Assembly: GCF_012034935.1 (NCBI RefSeq)
Contig: NZ_JAATEN010000013.1
Coordinates: 101,215-165,214 of the forward strand
DNA length: 64,000 nucleotides
Source: Streptomyces zingiberis
GTDB taxonomy: Bacteria; Actinomycetota; Actinomycetes; Streptomycetales; Streptomycetaceae
Direction: 5' to 3'
How positions within the stretch are numbered: position 1 is the stretch's first letter; every line of letters starts with the position of its first letter. The translations under genes were made by a program, and so were the position numbers. Positions 25,271 to 34,118 of the stretch are shown piece by piece. A model generated the notes under the pieces. The model was given only the letters and a program-made list of their open reading frames with translations. It was not told the DNA's origin and did not search any database.

Positions 25271-26695
25271 TCAGCCCATCTCCTCCAGCGACTTGCCCTT
25301 GGTCTCGGGAACCCACTTCAGGACGAACGGGATCGAGAGCACGGCGAAGACGGTGTAGATCACATAGGCACCGGAGAGGTTCCAGTCCGACAGGCTCGGG
25401 AAGCTCACGGTGATCAGCCAGTTGGCGACCCACTGGGCGGCGGCGGCCAGGCCCAGCGCCGCGGCGCGGATGCGGCCCGGGAACATCTCACCCAGCAGCA
25501 CCCAGACGACCACACCCCAGGAGAGCGCGAAGAAAAGGACGAAGGAGTGCGCCGCGACGAGCGCCACGGTGCCCTGCGCGTCGGGGATCGAGAGGTCCGT
25601 CCCGCTGCCGGTCTTGTGGGAGAAGGCCCAGGCGGCCAGTGCGAGGGAGACGGCCATACCCACGGACCCCACCAGCAGCAGCGGCTTGCGGCCGAACCGG
25701 TCGACGAAGATCATCGCGATCACGGTGCCGATGATGTTGATGATCGAGGTGGTGAACGAGTAGAAGAACGAACTCGTCGGGTCGATCCCTACGGACTGCC
25801 ACAGCGAGGCCGAGTAGTAGAAGATCACGTTGATCCCGACCAGCTGCTGGAAGACCGACAGCCCGATACCGACCCAGACGATCGCCGGCAGCCCGAACCG
25901 CCCGCCCGTCAGGTCCCGGAGGTTGGACTTGCGGTCCACGCGCATCGCCTCGCGGATCTCGGCGATCCTGCCGTCCAGGTCCGCCGCCGTCCCCTCGACC
26001 GTCCGCAGCACTTCCCTGGCCCGGTCCGTACGGCCGGCGGATATCAGGAAGCGGGGCGACTCGGGGATCACGAAGGACAACAGGCCGTAGATCAGCGCCG
26101 GGACGACCTCGACACCCAGCATCCACTGCCAGGCCTCCAGCCCGAGCAGCGTCCCCCGCTGATCCCCGTCGGCGAGGCCGAGCAGCGCGAAGTTCACCAG
26201 CTGGGAGACGGCGATGCCGATGACGATGGCCGCCTGCTGGAACGAGCCGAGCCGGCCGCGGTACGCGGGCGGGGAGACCTCCGCTATGTAGGCGGGGCCG
26301 ATCACGGAGGCCATACCGATGGCCACACCGCCGACCACCCGCCACCAGGCGAGGTCCCAGATGGTGAAGGGCAGCGCGGAGCCGATGGCGCTGGCCGTGA
26401 AGAGGACGGCGGCGATCTGCATCACGCGGATGCGGCCGATGCGGTCGGCGATCCGGCCGGCGACCGCCGCACCGAGGGCGCAGCCGATCAGCGCGGCGGC
26501 GATGACCTGGGCCAGGAGTTCCGAACCGGCGTCGAACCGGTCGCGGATCGCCACGACCGCGCCGTTGATCACGGAGCTGTCGTAGCCGAAGAGGAAGCCG
26601 CCCATCGCGGCCGAGGCCGTGATGAAGACGACCTGGCCGATGTGGTCCGGTCGCGCGCCGCGGCCCGCGGCGGCCGGGGAGGGGGTGCTGGACAC
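25271..26695 (-). CDS. glcP: Glucose permease GlcP (sugar porter, MFS)
   Basis: The 474-residue protein has twelve predicted helices and the sugar-porter signatures GRIADRIGRIRVM (loop 2-3), PESPRFLISAGR at the end of helix 6, FVDRFGRKPLLL (loop 8-9) and PETKGKSLEEMG at the C-terminus. In S. coelicolor glucose enters mainly through GlcP, a proton symporter, because its PTS does not carry glucose, and glcP1 lies between ftsY and smc as here. The GTG start at 26695 is preceded by AGGAG with a five-base gap. Transcription is induced by glucose in that species. Two palindromes upstream (26763-26773, 26799-26820) are candidate operators. Confidence 0.92.
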   Translation of the reverse strand: MSSTPSPAAAGRGARPDHIGQVVFITASAAMGGFLFGYDSSVINGAVVAIRDRFDAGSELLAQVIAAALIGCALGAAVAGRIADRIGRIRVMQIAAVLFTASAIGSALPFTIWDLAWWRVVGGVAIGMASVIGPAYIAEVSPPAYRGRLGSFQQAAIVIGIAVSQLVNFALLGLADGDQRGTLLGLEAWQWMLGVEVVPALIYGLLSFVIPESPRFLISAGRTDRAREVLRTVEGTAADLDGRIAEIREAMRVDRKSNLRDLTGGRFGLPAIVWVGIGLSVFQQLVGINVIFYYSASLWQSVGIDPTSSFFYSFTTSIINIIGTVIAMIFVDRFGRKPLLLVGSVGMAVSLALAAWAFSHKTGSGTDLSIPDAQGTVALVAAHSFVLFFALSWGVVVWVLLGEMFPGRIRAAALGLAAAAQWVANWLITVSFPSLSDWNLSGAYVIYTVFAVLSIPFVLKWVPETKGKSLEEMG

Positions 26696-26762
26696 GGTGT
26701 CTCCTGGGCCCGGCGGCGGACGGGCAGACGCGGGGAACCTTCAGGGACCGGGACCGCCGCAG

Positions 26763-26773
26763 TCAAGCCTTGA
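26763..26773. promoter_or_regulatory. Palindrome TCAAG-N-CTTGA upstream of glcP
   Basis: The sequence TCAAGCCTTGA is a perfect dyad around one central base. It lies 68-78 bases upstream of the glcP GTG, where a promoter would be expected. On the minus strand TTGACT follows immediately (GGCTTGACTGCGG), which could be a -35 element overlapped by the dyad. I do not recognise the cognate regulator. Confidence 0.4.
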
Positions 26774-26798
26774 AGGCGTCTGATGCGCAGCCGGGACT

Positions 26799-26820
26799 TG
26801 ATGTTCAGCTGTTGACATCA
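26799..26820. promoter_or_regulatory. Imperfect 22-bp dyad upstream of glcP
   Basis: The outer six bases on each side are perfect complements (TGATGT ... ACATCA), with partial symmetry inside. It is 104-125 bases upstream of the glcP start and 127 bases after the smc stop. It may be a second operator for glcP or an unrelated site. Confidence 0.35.
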
Positions 26821-26946
26821 CCAGGCTGGCCTCTGCGCTGCTTCCCCCTGGCCGGTCACTCATGCGCCGTCCCCGCCCGGGCCCCGGGGGAGACCGCGCC
26901 CCGCGTGTTCCGTGCCGTCTCCGGGGCCTCCCGGGCCCGCCGTCCC

Positions 26947-29900
26947 TCAGCGCAGGCGCTGGCTGATGACCTTGGAGACGCCGTCTCCCTGCATGGAGAC
27001 GCCGTAGAGCGCGTCGGCGACCTCCATGGTCCGCTTCTGGTGGGTGATCACGATGAGCTGGGAGCTCTCCTGGAGCTCCTCCATGATGCGGATGAGCCGC
27101 TGAAGATTGGTGTCGTCGAGCGCGGCCTCCACCTCGTCCATGACGTAGAACGGGCTGGGCCGGGCCTTGAAGATCGAGACCAGCATGGCCACGGCGGTCA
27201 GCGACCGCTCACCGCCCGACAGCAGGGAGAGCCGCTTGACCTTCTTGCCCGGCGGCCGTGCCTCGACGTCGACACCGGTGGTCAGCATGTTGCCGGGGTC
27301 GGTGAGCAGCAGCCGTCCCTCCCCGCCGGGGAAGAGCCGGGAGAAGACGCCCTCGAACTGGCGGGCCGTGTCCTGGAACGCCTCGGTGAAGACCTGTTCG
27401 ACGCGCTCGTCGACCTCCTTCACAACCTGAAGGAGGTCGGCCCGGGTCTTCTTCAGGTCGTCGAGCTGTTCGGTGAGGAACTTGTGCCGCTCCTCCAGCG
27501 CCGCGAACTCCTCCAGCGCCAGCGGGTTGACCTTGCCCAACTGCTGATAGGCGCGCTCCGCCGCCCGGAGCCGTTTCTCCTGGGCCGCGCGGTCGTAGCG
27601 GACGGGGCGGTTGCGGGGGTGGTCCGGGTCCTCGGGCAGCGTCTCGCCCTCGGCCGGCGGCGACGGCGGAACGGGCTGGTCGGGGCCGTACTCGGCGACC
27701 AGCACCTCCGGTTCCACGCCCAGCTCCTCCAGGGACCGGCCCTCCAGCTGCTCGATCCGCAGCCGCTTCTCCGCCCCCAGCACCTCACCGCGGTGCACCG
27801 AGTCGGTGAGCTTGTCCAACTCGCCCTTGAGCTCCCGGCCGCGCCGCCGCTCCGCGGCGAGCTCCGTCTCCCGGGCGGCCTTGGCCCGCTCGGCGGCGGC
27901 CCGCTCCTCCTCGGCGCGGACCAGGGACACCTCGATGTGCGCCAGCAACTGCCGGGCGCCGTCCGCGACGGCCGAGGCCACCTCCGCCTCGTACCGCAGC
28001 CGGGCCCGCAGCCGCTCCGCGCGGGCCCGCGCCTCCCGTTCGGCGCGCGCCGCCCGGTCCAGCGCGTCCGCCCGCCCGGCGAGCCCCTTGACCCGCTCCT
28101 CGTGCGTCCGGACCTGGAGCCGGGCCTCCATCTCCGTCTGCCGGGCGTTGGCCCCGTCGGCGGCAAGCCGGTCCCGGGCGGCGGTGTCCGGCTCCTCCTC
28201 GGCGCCGTCCGCGAGAGCCGCCTCCTCCGCGGCGAGCAGGCGCCCGGTCAGTTCCTCGGCCTCTTCCACCGCCCGCCGCAGCGCCTCCTCGGCGCGCTCG
28301 ACGGACGCGGAGGCACGTTCGGCCTCGCCCTGCGCTCCCCGGGCCTGCCCCGCCAGCCGGCCCAGGGACTGGGCGACGGAGGACTTCTCCCGGTCGGCCG
28401 CGCTCCGCCGGGCCGCCAGCTCCTCGACGAGCGCCGCGCACTCCGCGCGCCGAGCGGTGGCCCGCCGCTGGCCGGCGGCCAGCTCCTCGCAGCGGACGGC
28501 CAGCCGGCCGAGTTCCGCGGCGGCCTCGTCCACCGAGGCCTGGACCTCCAGCTGGCTCGGCGCCCCGGCCGAGCCGCCCTGCGCGAAGTGGGCGGACAGG
28601 ACGTCCCCCTCGGCGGTCACCGCCGTCAGCTCCGGATCGGCCGCGACCAGGTCCTCGGCGTCCTCCAGGGTGGGCACCACCACCGTCCGGCCCAGCAGCC
28701 GGCGCACCGCGGGCAGCAGGCCGGGCGGGCCGCTCACCAGGCCGGCGGCGCTCCGCCGGCCGGAGGACCGCCCCTCTCCGGGCTCGGTGGCGAGTGCGGC
28801 GGCGGGTACGCCCGGGACGGAGTCCGGCGCACCCGCCGGCAGCAGCGCCGCCCGGCCGGCGTCGGTCTTGCGGAGCAGGCGCAGCGCCTCGGCCGCCGTG
28901 GCCGGGGAGTCGGCCGCGACCGCGTCGGCCGCGGCCCCCAGCGCCGCCGCCACCGGGACCTCGTAGCCCGGTTCCACGGTGAGGAGTTCCGCCGCCGGGC
29001 CGAGCAGTCCCGCCGGCCGGTCCACGGCGGTGAGCAGCGCGCCGGTGCCGTCCTTGCGGCGCAGCCCCAGGGCGAGCGCCTCGTGCCGGGCGGCCGTCGC
29101 GGCGCGCCGCCGCTCGGCCGCGGTGGCCTCCTCCCGGGCGGTGTTCACGGCCTCCTCGGCGGTGGCCAGCTCCTGGCGTGCCGCCTCGTACCGGGCCGCC
29201 AGCTCGGCGTCGTCCGCGTCGAGCCCGTCGACCTCGGCCCGGAGCTGCTCGTACTCCTCCTGTGCGGAGGTGGCGCGGCGCAGGGCGCCGTCCCGGGTCT
29301 CCGCCAGCCGGCCGATCTCCGCCTGGGCCGAGGCGGCCCGCCCCCGCGCGGCGCTGACCTGGCCGTGCAGCCGCGCGAGCCCTTCCCGGCGGTCCGCGAT
29401 GGCGCGGGCCGCGTCCCGGAGACGGCGTTCCTCGGCCGCCAGTTCCCGCTCCAGCTCGGACCGGTGGGCGACGGTGTCCTCCAGGGCCCGCCGCGCGGCC
29501 TCCAGCGCGGCCTCCAGCTCCGCCTCCTGCTCGCGGACGCGGGCCGCCTCACGCTCCATGTCCTCCGGGTCCCGGCCGCGGCGTTCCTCGGCGGGGGCCT
29601 TGGTGGCGCTGGTGACGCGCGCGTCGGCCAGGCTCGCGGTGGAGCGCACCCGCTCCGCGAGCTGGGAGAGCGCGTACCAGTTCTGCTGGGCGCGCTGGAG
29701 CCGGGGCGTCAGCCGCCGGACCTGCTCCTCCAGCTCGGCCTCGCGGTGCTGCGCCTCGCGGTGCTCCGCCTCGGTGGCGTCCCGGCGCCGCTTGAGCGCC
29801 GCCTCGTCCGCGACCTCGGCGCGCAGCGCCTCCCGCAGGGTGACCAGGTCGTCGGCGAGCAGCCGCAGCCGGGCGTCCCGCAGATCGGCCTGGATGACGG

Positions 29901-30546
29901 CGGCCCGGCGGGCGACCGCCGCCTGCCGGCCCAGGGGCTTGAGCTGGCGCCGCAGCTCGTCGGTGAGGTCCTGCACCCGGGCCAGGTTGGCCTGCATCGC
30001 GTCGAGCTTCCGCAGCGCCTTCTCCTTGCGCTTGCGGTGTTTGAGCACACCGGCGGCCTCCTCGATGAAGGCCCGGCGGCCCATCGGGTCGGCGTGGAGC
30101 ACCGAGTCAAGCTGCCCCTGGCCGACGATCACGTGCATCTCGCGGCCGATGCCGGAGTCGGAGAGGAGTTCCTGGATGTCGAGGAGGCGGCAGGTGTCCC
30201 CGTTGATCTGATACTCGCTGCCGCCGTTGCGGAACATGATCCGCGTGATGGTGACCTCGGCGTAGTCGATGGGGAGGGCGCCGTCGGCGTTGTCGATGGT
30301 GAGGGAGACCTCCGCGCGGCCCAGCGGCGGCCGGCCGGTGGTGCCCGCGAAGATGACGTCCTCCATCTTGCCGCCGCGCAGCGACTTCGCCCCCTGCTCC
30401 CCCATCACCCAGGAGAGCGCGTCCACGACGTTCGACTTCCCGGAGCCGTTGGGGCCCACCACACAGGTGATACCGGGCTCGAACCGGAGGGTCGTGGCCG
30501 AGGCGAAGGATTTGAACCCGCGCAGGGTCAGGCTCTTGAGGTGCAC
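26947..30546 (-). CDS. smc: Chromosome segregation protein SMC
   Basis: This 1199-residue ATPase begins VHLKSLTLRGFKSFASATTL and has the Walker A GPNGSGKSNVVDALSW. Two long coiled coils (about residues 165-500 and 680-1030) flank a hinge (DGTGALLTAVDRPAGLLGPA through the VVPTLEDAEDLVAADPEL area). The C-terminal head carries LSGGERSLTAVAMLVSIFKA and PFYVMDEVEAALDDTN. With ScpA/ScpB it loops and compacts DNA; in Streptomyces it aligns chromosome arms during sporulation septation. The GTG at 30546 is the family N-terminus; twelve in-frame residues upstream are not conserved. The scp genes are not in the window. The long coiled coils make the opposite strand appear open, which is only a composition effect. 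Confidence 0.98.
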   Translation of the reverse strand: MHLKSLTLRGFKSFASATTLRFEPGITCVVGPNGSGKSNVVDALSWVMGEQGAKSLRGGKMEDVIFAGTTGRPPLGRAEVSLTIDNADGALPIDYAEVTITRIMFRNGGSEYQINGDTCRLLDIQELLSDSGIGREMHVIVGQGQLDSVLHADPMGRRAFIEEAAGVLKHRKRKEKALRKLDAMQANLARVQDLTDELRRQLKPLGRQAAVARRAAVIQADLRDARLRLLADDLVTLREALRAEVADEAALKRRRDATEAEHREAQHREAELEEQVRRLTPRLQRAQQNWYALSQLAERVRSTASLADARVTSATKAPAEERRGRDPEDMEREAARVREQEAELEAALEAARRALEDTVAHRSELERELAAEERRLRDAARAIADRREGLARLHGQVSAARGRAASAQAEIGRLAETRDGALRRATSAQEEYEQLRAEVDGLDADDAELAARYEAARQELATAEEAVNTAREEATAAERRRAATAARHEALALGLRRKDGTGALLTAVDRPAGLLGPAAELLTVEPGYEVPVAAALGAAADAVAADSPATAAEALRLLRKTDAGRAALLPAGAPDSVPGVPAAALATEPGEGRSSGRRSAAGLVSGPPGLLPAVRRLLGRTVVVPTLEDAEDLVAADPELTAVTAEGDVLSAHFAQGGSAGAPSQLEVQASVDEAAAELGRLAVRCEELAAGQRRATARRAECAALVEELAARRSAADREKSSVAQSLGRLAGQARGAQGEAERASASVERAEEALRRAVEEAEELTGRLLAAEEAALADGAEEEPDTAARDRLAADGANARQTEMEARLQVRTHEERVKGLAGRADALDRAARAEREARARAERLRARLRYEAEVASAVADGARQLLAHIEVSLVRAEEERAAAERAKAARETELAAERRRGRELKGELDKLTDSVHRGEVLGAEKRLRIEQLEGRSLEELGVEPEVLVAEYGPDQPVPPSPPAEGETLPEDPDHPRNRPVRYDRAAQEKRLRAAERAYQQLGKVNPLALEEFAALEERHKFLTEQLDDLKKTRADLLQVVKEVDERVEQVFTEAFQDTARQFEGVFSRLFPGGEGRLLLTDPGNMLTTGVDVEARPPGKKVKRLSLLSGGERSLTAVAMLVSIFKARPSPFYVMDEVEAALDDTNLQRLIRIMEELQESSQLIVITHQKRTMEVADALYGVSMQGDGVSKVISQRLR

Positions 30547-30698
30547 GCCGCCGGACTCTACCGCCCACCCCGCGAGCGTCACCGGTCCCGGGGACGGCGG
30601 TTCACGGTCGCCGCCCCCCGGCTTTCGGTTTCACCCAGGAGTGTGAGGGGCACATCAGGTGGGAGGGAAAGCAGCTGAAGGGGCGGAGGAAAAGAACG

Positions 30699-30720
30699 AA
30701 GGGACGCCGAAGCGTCCCTT
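30699..30720 (-). terminator. Terminator with UUCG tetraloop after the small coiled-coil gene
   Basis: On the minus strand the RNA would form AAGGGACGC-UUCG-GCGUCCCUU, a 9-bp perfect stem closed by the very stable cUUCGg loop. It is followed by a T-rich tract (CGTTCTTTTCC). It starts 48 bases after the stop of the gene at 30768. It should isolate that gene from smc, and is the clearest rho-independent-type terminator in the window. Confidence 0.85.
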
Positions 30721-30767
30721 GCAGATTCTCAGCGGTGGCCGGCCACGAACCGGCCGGGAATCCCGCG

Positions 30768-30974
30768 TCAGGTGAGCGCGGGCTCCGCCTTGGAGACGTC
30801 GAAGCCGTCGAGCAGCGAGTCACCGTGGTGAGCGGCGGCGGACAGCGCGTCGTTCTCGGCCTGCATCCGTACGAGCTCGGATTCCAGGTCCTGCACGCGC
30901 TGCTGAAGCCGTCGCATCTCGGCGATGATTCGCGGGTCGGAGCCACCGACGTAACCGAGAAGCGCCTTTGCCAT
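30768..30974 (-). CDS. Small conserved coiled-coil protein
   Basis: This 68-residue protein begins MAKALLGYVGGSDPRIIAEM. Residues 19-45 (MRRLQQRVQDLESELVRMQA) form a clear heptad-type coiled coil, and the tail is DGFDVSKAEPALT. I recall close relatives in most Streptomyces, always near smc, without known function. It has no membrane segment and no signal peptide. GGAGG lies ten bases before the ATG. The gene is single: a promoter candidate lies at 31099-31127 and a strong terminator follows. Its size, coiled coil and place beside smc make a partner role in chromosome or cell-division complexes possible, but this is inference. Confidence 0.85.
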   Translation of the reverse strand: MAKALLGYVGGSDPRIIAEMRRLQQRVQDLESELVRMQAENDALSAAAHHGDSLLDGFDVSKAEPALT

Positions 30975-31355
30975 GATGGATGGTCCTCCACACTGAGTGA
31001 CCGACCGATGCGGTGTGGGTCGTGAGCTGATCGCACCCGCGACGCCTGCCACCACCGTCATTCCCGGTGCTGAACAGGTCGGGTGCGGGGGGAATTCCAG
31101 CGTCTCACCAAATGGTTTGACGGTCAACACGATCACACCCCGCATCGGCGGGCGTTCCGGGGGCGCACCGCGTTGACGTGCGGCGCCGCTGCTCACCGGA
31201 GGGCCGGCCGGGGGGCGGAGATCATCCTTATGGCGGCAGCCTTGCATGGTGTCGCGCTCTTGGCAACCACCAGGTCACCGCGGCCTTCCGGGGAGGTTTG
31301 CGGCGGTGGGGCACCGTCCGGCGCGGGTGCCGTGGGGCGTCCGGCCCGCCGGGGC
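30975..31355. other. 381-bp region between acyP and the small coiled-coil gene
   Basis: No gene is seen. It contains TTGACGGTCAA, a perfect 11-bp dyad, at 31117-31127. On the minus strand TTGACC (31127-31122) and GACGCT (31104-31099) are 17 bp apart, a plausible promoter with the dyad over its -35 box. The rest (31130-31350) has no clear structure; a run of G-rich sequence lies near 31200. Confidence 0.5.
31099..31127 (-). promoter_or_regulatory. Candidate promoter with overlapping dyad for the small coiled-coil gene
   Basis: On the minus strand -35 TTGACC and -10 GACGCT are separated by 17 bases, giving a transcription start near 31092 and a leader of about 118 bases. The dyad TTGAC-G-GTCAA covers the -35 box, so a dimeric repressor could act here. 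The -10 box is weak by E. coli standards but similar to known Streptomyces elements. Confidence 0.35.
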
Positions 31356-31682
31356 TCAGCGGATCACGAAGTCACGGTAGCCGCCGCGGGGTGTGTCCCA
31401 TATCTCGGTGACGCCCTCGACCCGGCCCGGCGTGTCCCCCGTACGCAGCCAGTCGAGCAGCCCCTCGCAGCGGTCCCGGGGGCCTTCGGCGACGACCTGG
31501 ACCCGGCCGTCGCCGAGGTTGGAGGCGAAGCCGGCGAGGCCGCCGATCTCCAGCGCGCGGGCCCGGGTGAACCAGCGGAAGCCGACGCCCTGGACCCGGC
31601 CGCGGACCCAGGCGGTGAGGCGGACGTCCCCCGGCTCCGCGGTCCGCTCGGCGCGGCGGGTTCCCTGCGTGGCTTCCTGCAT
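31356..31682 (-). CDS. acyP: Acylphosphatase
   Basis: The product has 108 residues. The acylphosphatase domain starts near residue 20 (VRLTAWVRGRVQGVGFRWFT), including the phosphate-binding loop VRGRVQGVGFR with its arginine. The catalytic asparagine is in GFASNLGDGRVQVVAEG. The first 19 residues (Glu/Arg/Thr-rich) precede the fold; a later GTG start at VRLTAW is possible. It hydrolyses carboxyl-phosphate bonds such as in carbamoyl- or 1,3-bisphosphoglycerate. It is probably a stand-alone gene here; the next gene on the same strand is 381 bp away. Confidence 0.93.
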   Translation of the reverse strand: MQEATQGTRRAERTAEPGDVRLTAWVRGRVQGVGFRWFTRARALEIGGLAGFASNLGDGRVQVVAEGPRDRCEGLLDWLRTGDTPGRVEGVTEIWDTPRGGYRDFVIR

Positions 31683-31811
31683 GGCGGCACGCTATCCCGT
31701 GCGGCGACCTGAAGGCACACCGAGGCCGTCCGTGATGGCGTACAGTCCCGCGTCAACGAAAGTCCACCCGTTCGGGTGAGACGGTGGAGCGACGAGCGGG
31801 GGAGCCAGGGC

Positions 31812-32858
31812 ATGGGCCGCCACCGACGCGACGACCCGCGGCCGGCCGCTCCGGCAGCCCCGTCACCGGCGCCCTCCCCACCGGAGTCCTCCCCGCCGTC
31901 CCCGCCGTCCCCGCCGTCCCCGCCGTCCGGGCGAGTCCCGCCGGCCGGGGCCGTGCCGGTTCCCGCCGAGGGCGCGTCCGGGCGGTACGAGCGGGCCGGG
32001 CCGTCCGTATCGGGAGGGCGGCGCCCGGCGCCGGTGCGGAGGGGGCTGCTGGGTATGGCCGCCGCCGTCGCGGTCGGCGTGGCGGTCGTGGCCTCAGGGG
32101 TGCTGCCGGGCGGTGGGAGCTACCTCGTGGATGCCACTCCCGGCACACCCGGGGCTCCCGCTGCCCCCGGGACGGGCGGCGGGCCCGGAGCGGACGGATC
32201 CGCGGACCAGGAAACCCGGCCGCCGAACGGCACGCGCCCGGAGCCCACCGAGGGGCGGAACGGGCCCGGCCGCACCCCGGCGGAGGAGGGGGAGGGCGCC
32301 TCCGCCCGGCCGGGCGGTCCTCCGGCGGGCCGAGAGGGTGAGAACCCCTCCCCCGCCCCCACGCCCCGCGCCTCCGGGACCGCGTCCACCGCGCCCCGCT
32401 CCGGCGACGGCCGGCCCTCCGCCCCCGGCCCGGCGGCGGAGCCGGAGACCCGCCGTGCCGAGGACGCGGCGGAGGAGACGCGGCGGGCCGCCGAGGCCCG
32501 GGTGAGGGTGCTGGTCAACCGTGAGCGGCGGCGCGCGGGCTGTTCCCCCGTCGCCCTGGATCCCCGCCTGACCGAGCTGGCCCGGGCGTTCAGCGCCGAC
32601 ATGGCCGAGCGCGGCTTCTTCACCCACACCGACCCCGACGGGGCGACCCCCTGGGACCGCGCCGCCCGGCTGGGCATCGAGGAGCTCGGCGGCGAGAACA
32701 TCGCCCGCGGGCAGACCACCGCGGAAGCGGTGATGGAGGCCTGGATGGCGGCCCCGGAACACCGGGCGAACATCCTCAACTGCTCCTACCGCACCCTCGG
32801 GGTCGGCGCCCATTTCGCGGACGGCGGCCCGTGGTGGACCCAGGATTTCGGCTACTGA
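31812..32858 (+). CDS. Membrane-anchored CAP (SCP-like) domain protein
   Basis: This 348-residue protein starts at the ATG at 31812. Residues 1-75 are cytoplasmic and Pro-rich, with a PPSPPSPPSPPS repeat encoded by tandem CCGTCCCCG units near 31885-31925. A transmembrane helix follows (LLGMAAAVAVGVAVVASGVL). A long Pro/Gly/Glu/Thr-rich linker (to about residue 215) then leads to the CAP domain: VRVLVNRERRRAGCSPVALD, HTDPDGATPWDRA, GGENIARGQTTAEAVMEAWM and HRANILNCSYRTLGVGAHFA. CAP domains in bacteria are extracellular and bind or cleave wall-linked ligands; activity is unproven. It converges with mutM, 45 bp away. Confidence 0.9.
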   Translation: MGRHRRDDPRPAAPAAPSPAPSPPESSPPSPPSPPSPPSGRVPPAGAVPVPAEGASGRYERAGPSVSGGRRPAPVRRGLLGMAAAVAVGVAVVASGVLPGGGSYLVDATPGTPGAPAAPGTGGGPGADGSADQETRPPNGTRPEPTEGRNGPGRTPAEEGEGASARPGGPPAGREGENPSPAPTPRASGTASTAPRSGDGRPSAPGPAAEPETRRAEDAAEETRRAAEARVRVLVNRERRRAGCSPVALDPRLTELARAFSADMAERGFFTHTDPDGATPWDRAARLGIEELGGENIARGQTTAEAVMEAWMAAPEHRANILNCSYRTLGVGAHFADGGPWWTQDFGY

Positions 32859-32903
32859 CCCGCCCGCCGGGCACCGGCTTCCGCGGGCCCGGGCCACGGC
32901 CGC

Positions 32904-33812
32904 TCAGCCGGTGGTGCGGGGCGGACGCTGGCAGCGGGGGCAGTAGTAGCTGGAGCGGTTCATCCAGGGGCGGCGGCGCATCGGGGTGGAACAGCGGCGG
33001 CAGGGGCGGTCCTCGCGGCCGTAGGCGTCGAGGGAGCGGTCGAAGTAACCGGACTCGCCGTTCACGTTGACGTAGAGGCTGTCGAAGCTGGTGCCACCCG
33101 CGTCCAGGGCGGCGTGCATCACGTCCCGGACGTGGCCGAGGAGTTCGGTGCTCCGGTGGCGGGTGAGGCCCGCCGTGGGCCGGTCGTAGTGGAGCCGCGC
33201 CCGCCACAGCGCCTCGTCGGCGTAGATATTGCCGACCCCGCTGATCAGGCTCTGGTCGAGCAGGGCGCGTTTGACCGTCGTCCGGCGGCGCCGGAGCGCC
33301 GCGTGGAAGGCCACTTCGTCGAACGCCGGGTCGAGGGGGTCACGGGCGATGTGGGCGATGGCGTCCGGCAGCCCGTGCGGGTCGCCGGGCACCCAAGGGT
33401 GCAGCGAGAGACCGCCGAAGGTCCGCTGGTCGACGAAGCGCAGTTCGGTGCCGAGTTCGTCGGCGAAGGCGAAGCGGACCCGCAGATGCCGCTCGTCCGC
33501 CGACCAGGCCGGCTTGACCAGCATCTGGCCGCTCATGCCCAGATGGGCGAGGAGGGAGACGCCGGTGGCGGGGTCACCGGGGTTACCGGGGTCCTCGGCC
33601 GGGACCGGTCCGAGGGGGAGCCACAGATACTTGCCGCGGCGCCGCGCGGTGCCGAACCGCCGGCCTTCCAGCCGGGCCGCGAAATCCGCGGGGCCGGGGG
33701 CGTGGCGGCGGACCGCCCGGGGGTGGCGCACCTCGGCCGAGGCGATGGCGCGGCCACTGATCCAGCGCTCCAGACCGCGCCGGACCACCTCCACCTCGGG
33801 CAGCTCGGGCAC
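32904..33812 (-). CDS. mutM: Formamidopyrimidine-DNA glycosylase MutM
   Basis: The 302-residue enzyme begins with the mature N-terminal PELPEVEVVRRGLERW; Pro2 is the nucleophile after removal of the initiator. Glu3, the KYLWLPL region with the conserved Lys, and the H2TH stretch RALLDQSLISGVGNIYADE are present. The C-terminal zinc finger is CRRCSTPM...YYCPRCQ. It excises 8-oxoguanine. The GTG at 33812 follows GGAGGAGAG and is fixed by the PELPE motif. rnc is upstream on the same strand, 306 bp away, with a hairpin between them, so the two are probably transcribed independently. Confidence 0.97.
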   Translation of the reverse strand: MPELPEVEVVRRGLERWISGRAIASAEVRHPRAVRRHAPGPADFAARLEGRRFGTARRRGKYLWLPLGPVPAEDPGNPGDPATGVSLLAHLGMSGQMLVKPAWSADERHLRVRFAFADELGTELRFVDQRTFGGLSLHPWVPGDPHGLPDAIAHIARDPLDPAFDEVAFHAALRRRRTTVKRALLDQSLISGVGNIYADEALWRARLHYDRPTAGLTRHRSTELLGHVRDVMHAALDAGGTSFDSLYVNVNGESGYFDRSLDAYGREDRPCRRCSTPMRRRPWMNRSSYYCPRCQRPPRTTG

Positions 33813-34118
33813 GGTCTCTCCTCCCCCGGGCCGGACGGGGCCGCGGGCCGTACGGGCACGGGCCGGGCCCGGCCGGGTGGTCGTGGGTCGTGGTTCGCGT
33901 GGCCGGGCCGAGGCGGGCGCAGCCCGGCAAGGACGCGGGGAGGCGGGGCTTGCGGTCTCGGCGCCGAGCACCCGCCGCCGTGTACGCGGCGGCGGGTCGC
34001 CGGCGCGGGCGTCGGCATGGAGCGGGCGGCATCCACCGCTCCGCGCCCTTCCGCGCCGTCGCGGGAGCCGGCGGGCACCGGTACGCCCGGGCGATCGGCC
34101 CCGGCGTACCGGTTCCGC
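33813..34118. other. 306-bp spacer between rnc and mutM
   Basis: No gene is seen. It holds the hairpin at 33970-33997 and otherwise GC-rich sequence with runs of CGG and GGGC. The mutM ribosome site GGAGGAGAG lies at its mutM end. In related streptomycetes rnc and mutM are, to my recollection, close together, so this may be an expanded spacer. Confidence 0.5.
33970..33997 (-). terminator. Hairpin between rnc and mutM
   Basis: The arms ACCCGCCGCCG (33970-33980) and CGGCGGCGGGT (33987-33997) are perfect 11-bp complements around TGTACG. It lies 122 bases after the rnc stop on the minus strand. There is no T-run. It is a probable terminator of the DUF177-rpmF-rnc unit, or a processing target of RNase III itself, which is known to control its own mRNA in S. 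coelicolor. Confidence 0.5.

Noticed and set aside
26770..30678. Very long plus-strand open frame (1302 codons) opposite smc
   Set aside because: It is the complement of the well-supported smc gene; GC-rich third positions remove stop codons from the antisense frame. The composition is Gly/Arg/Leu/His-rich without any domain.
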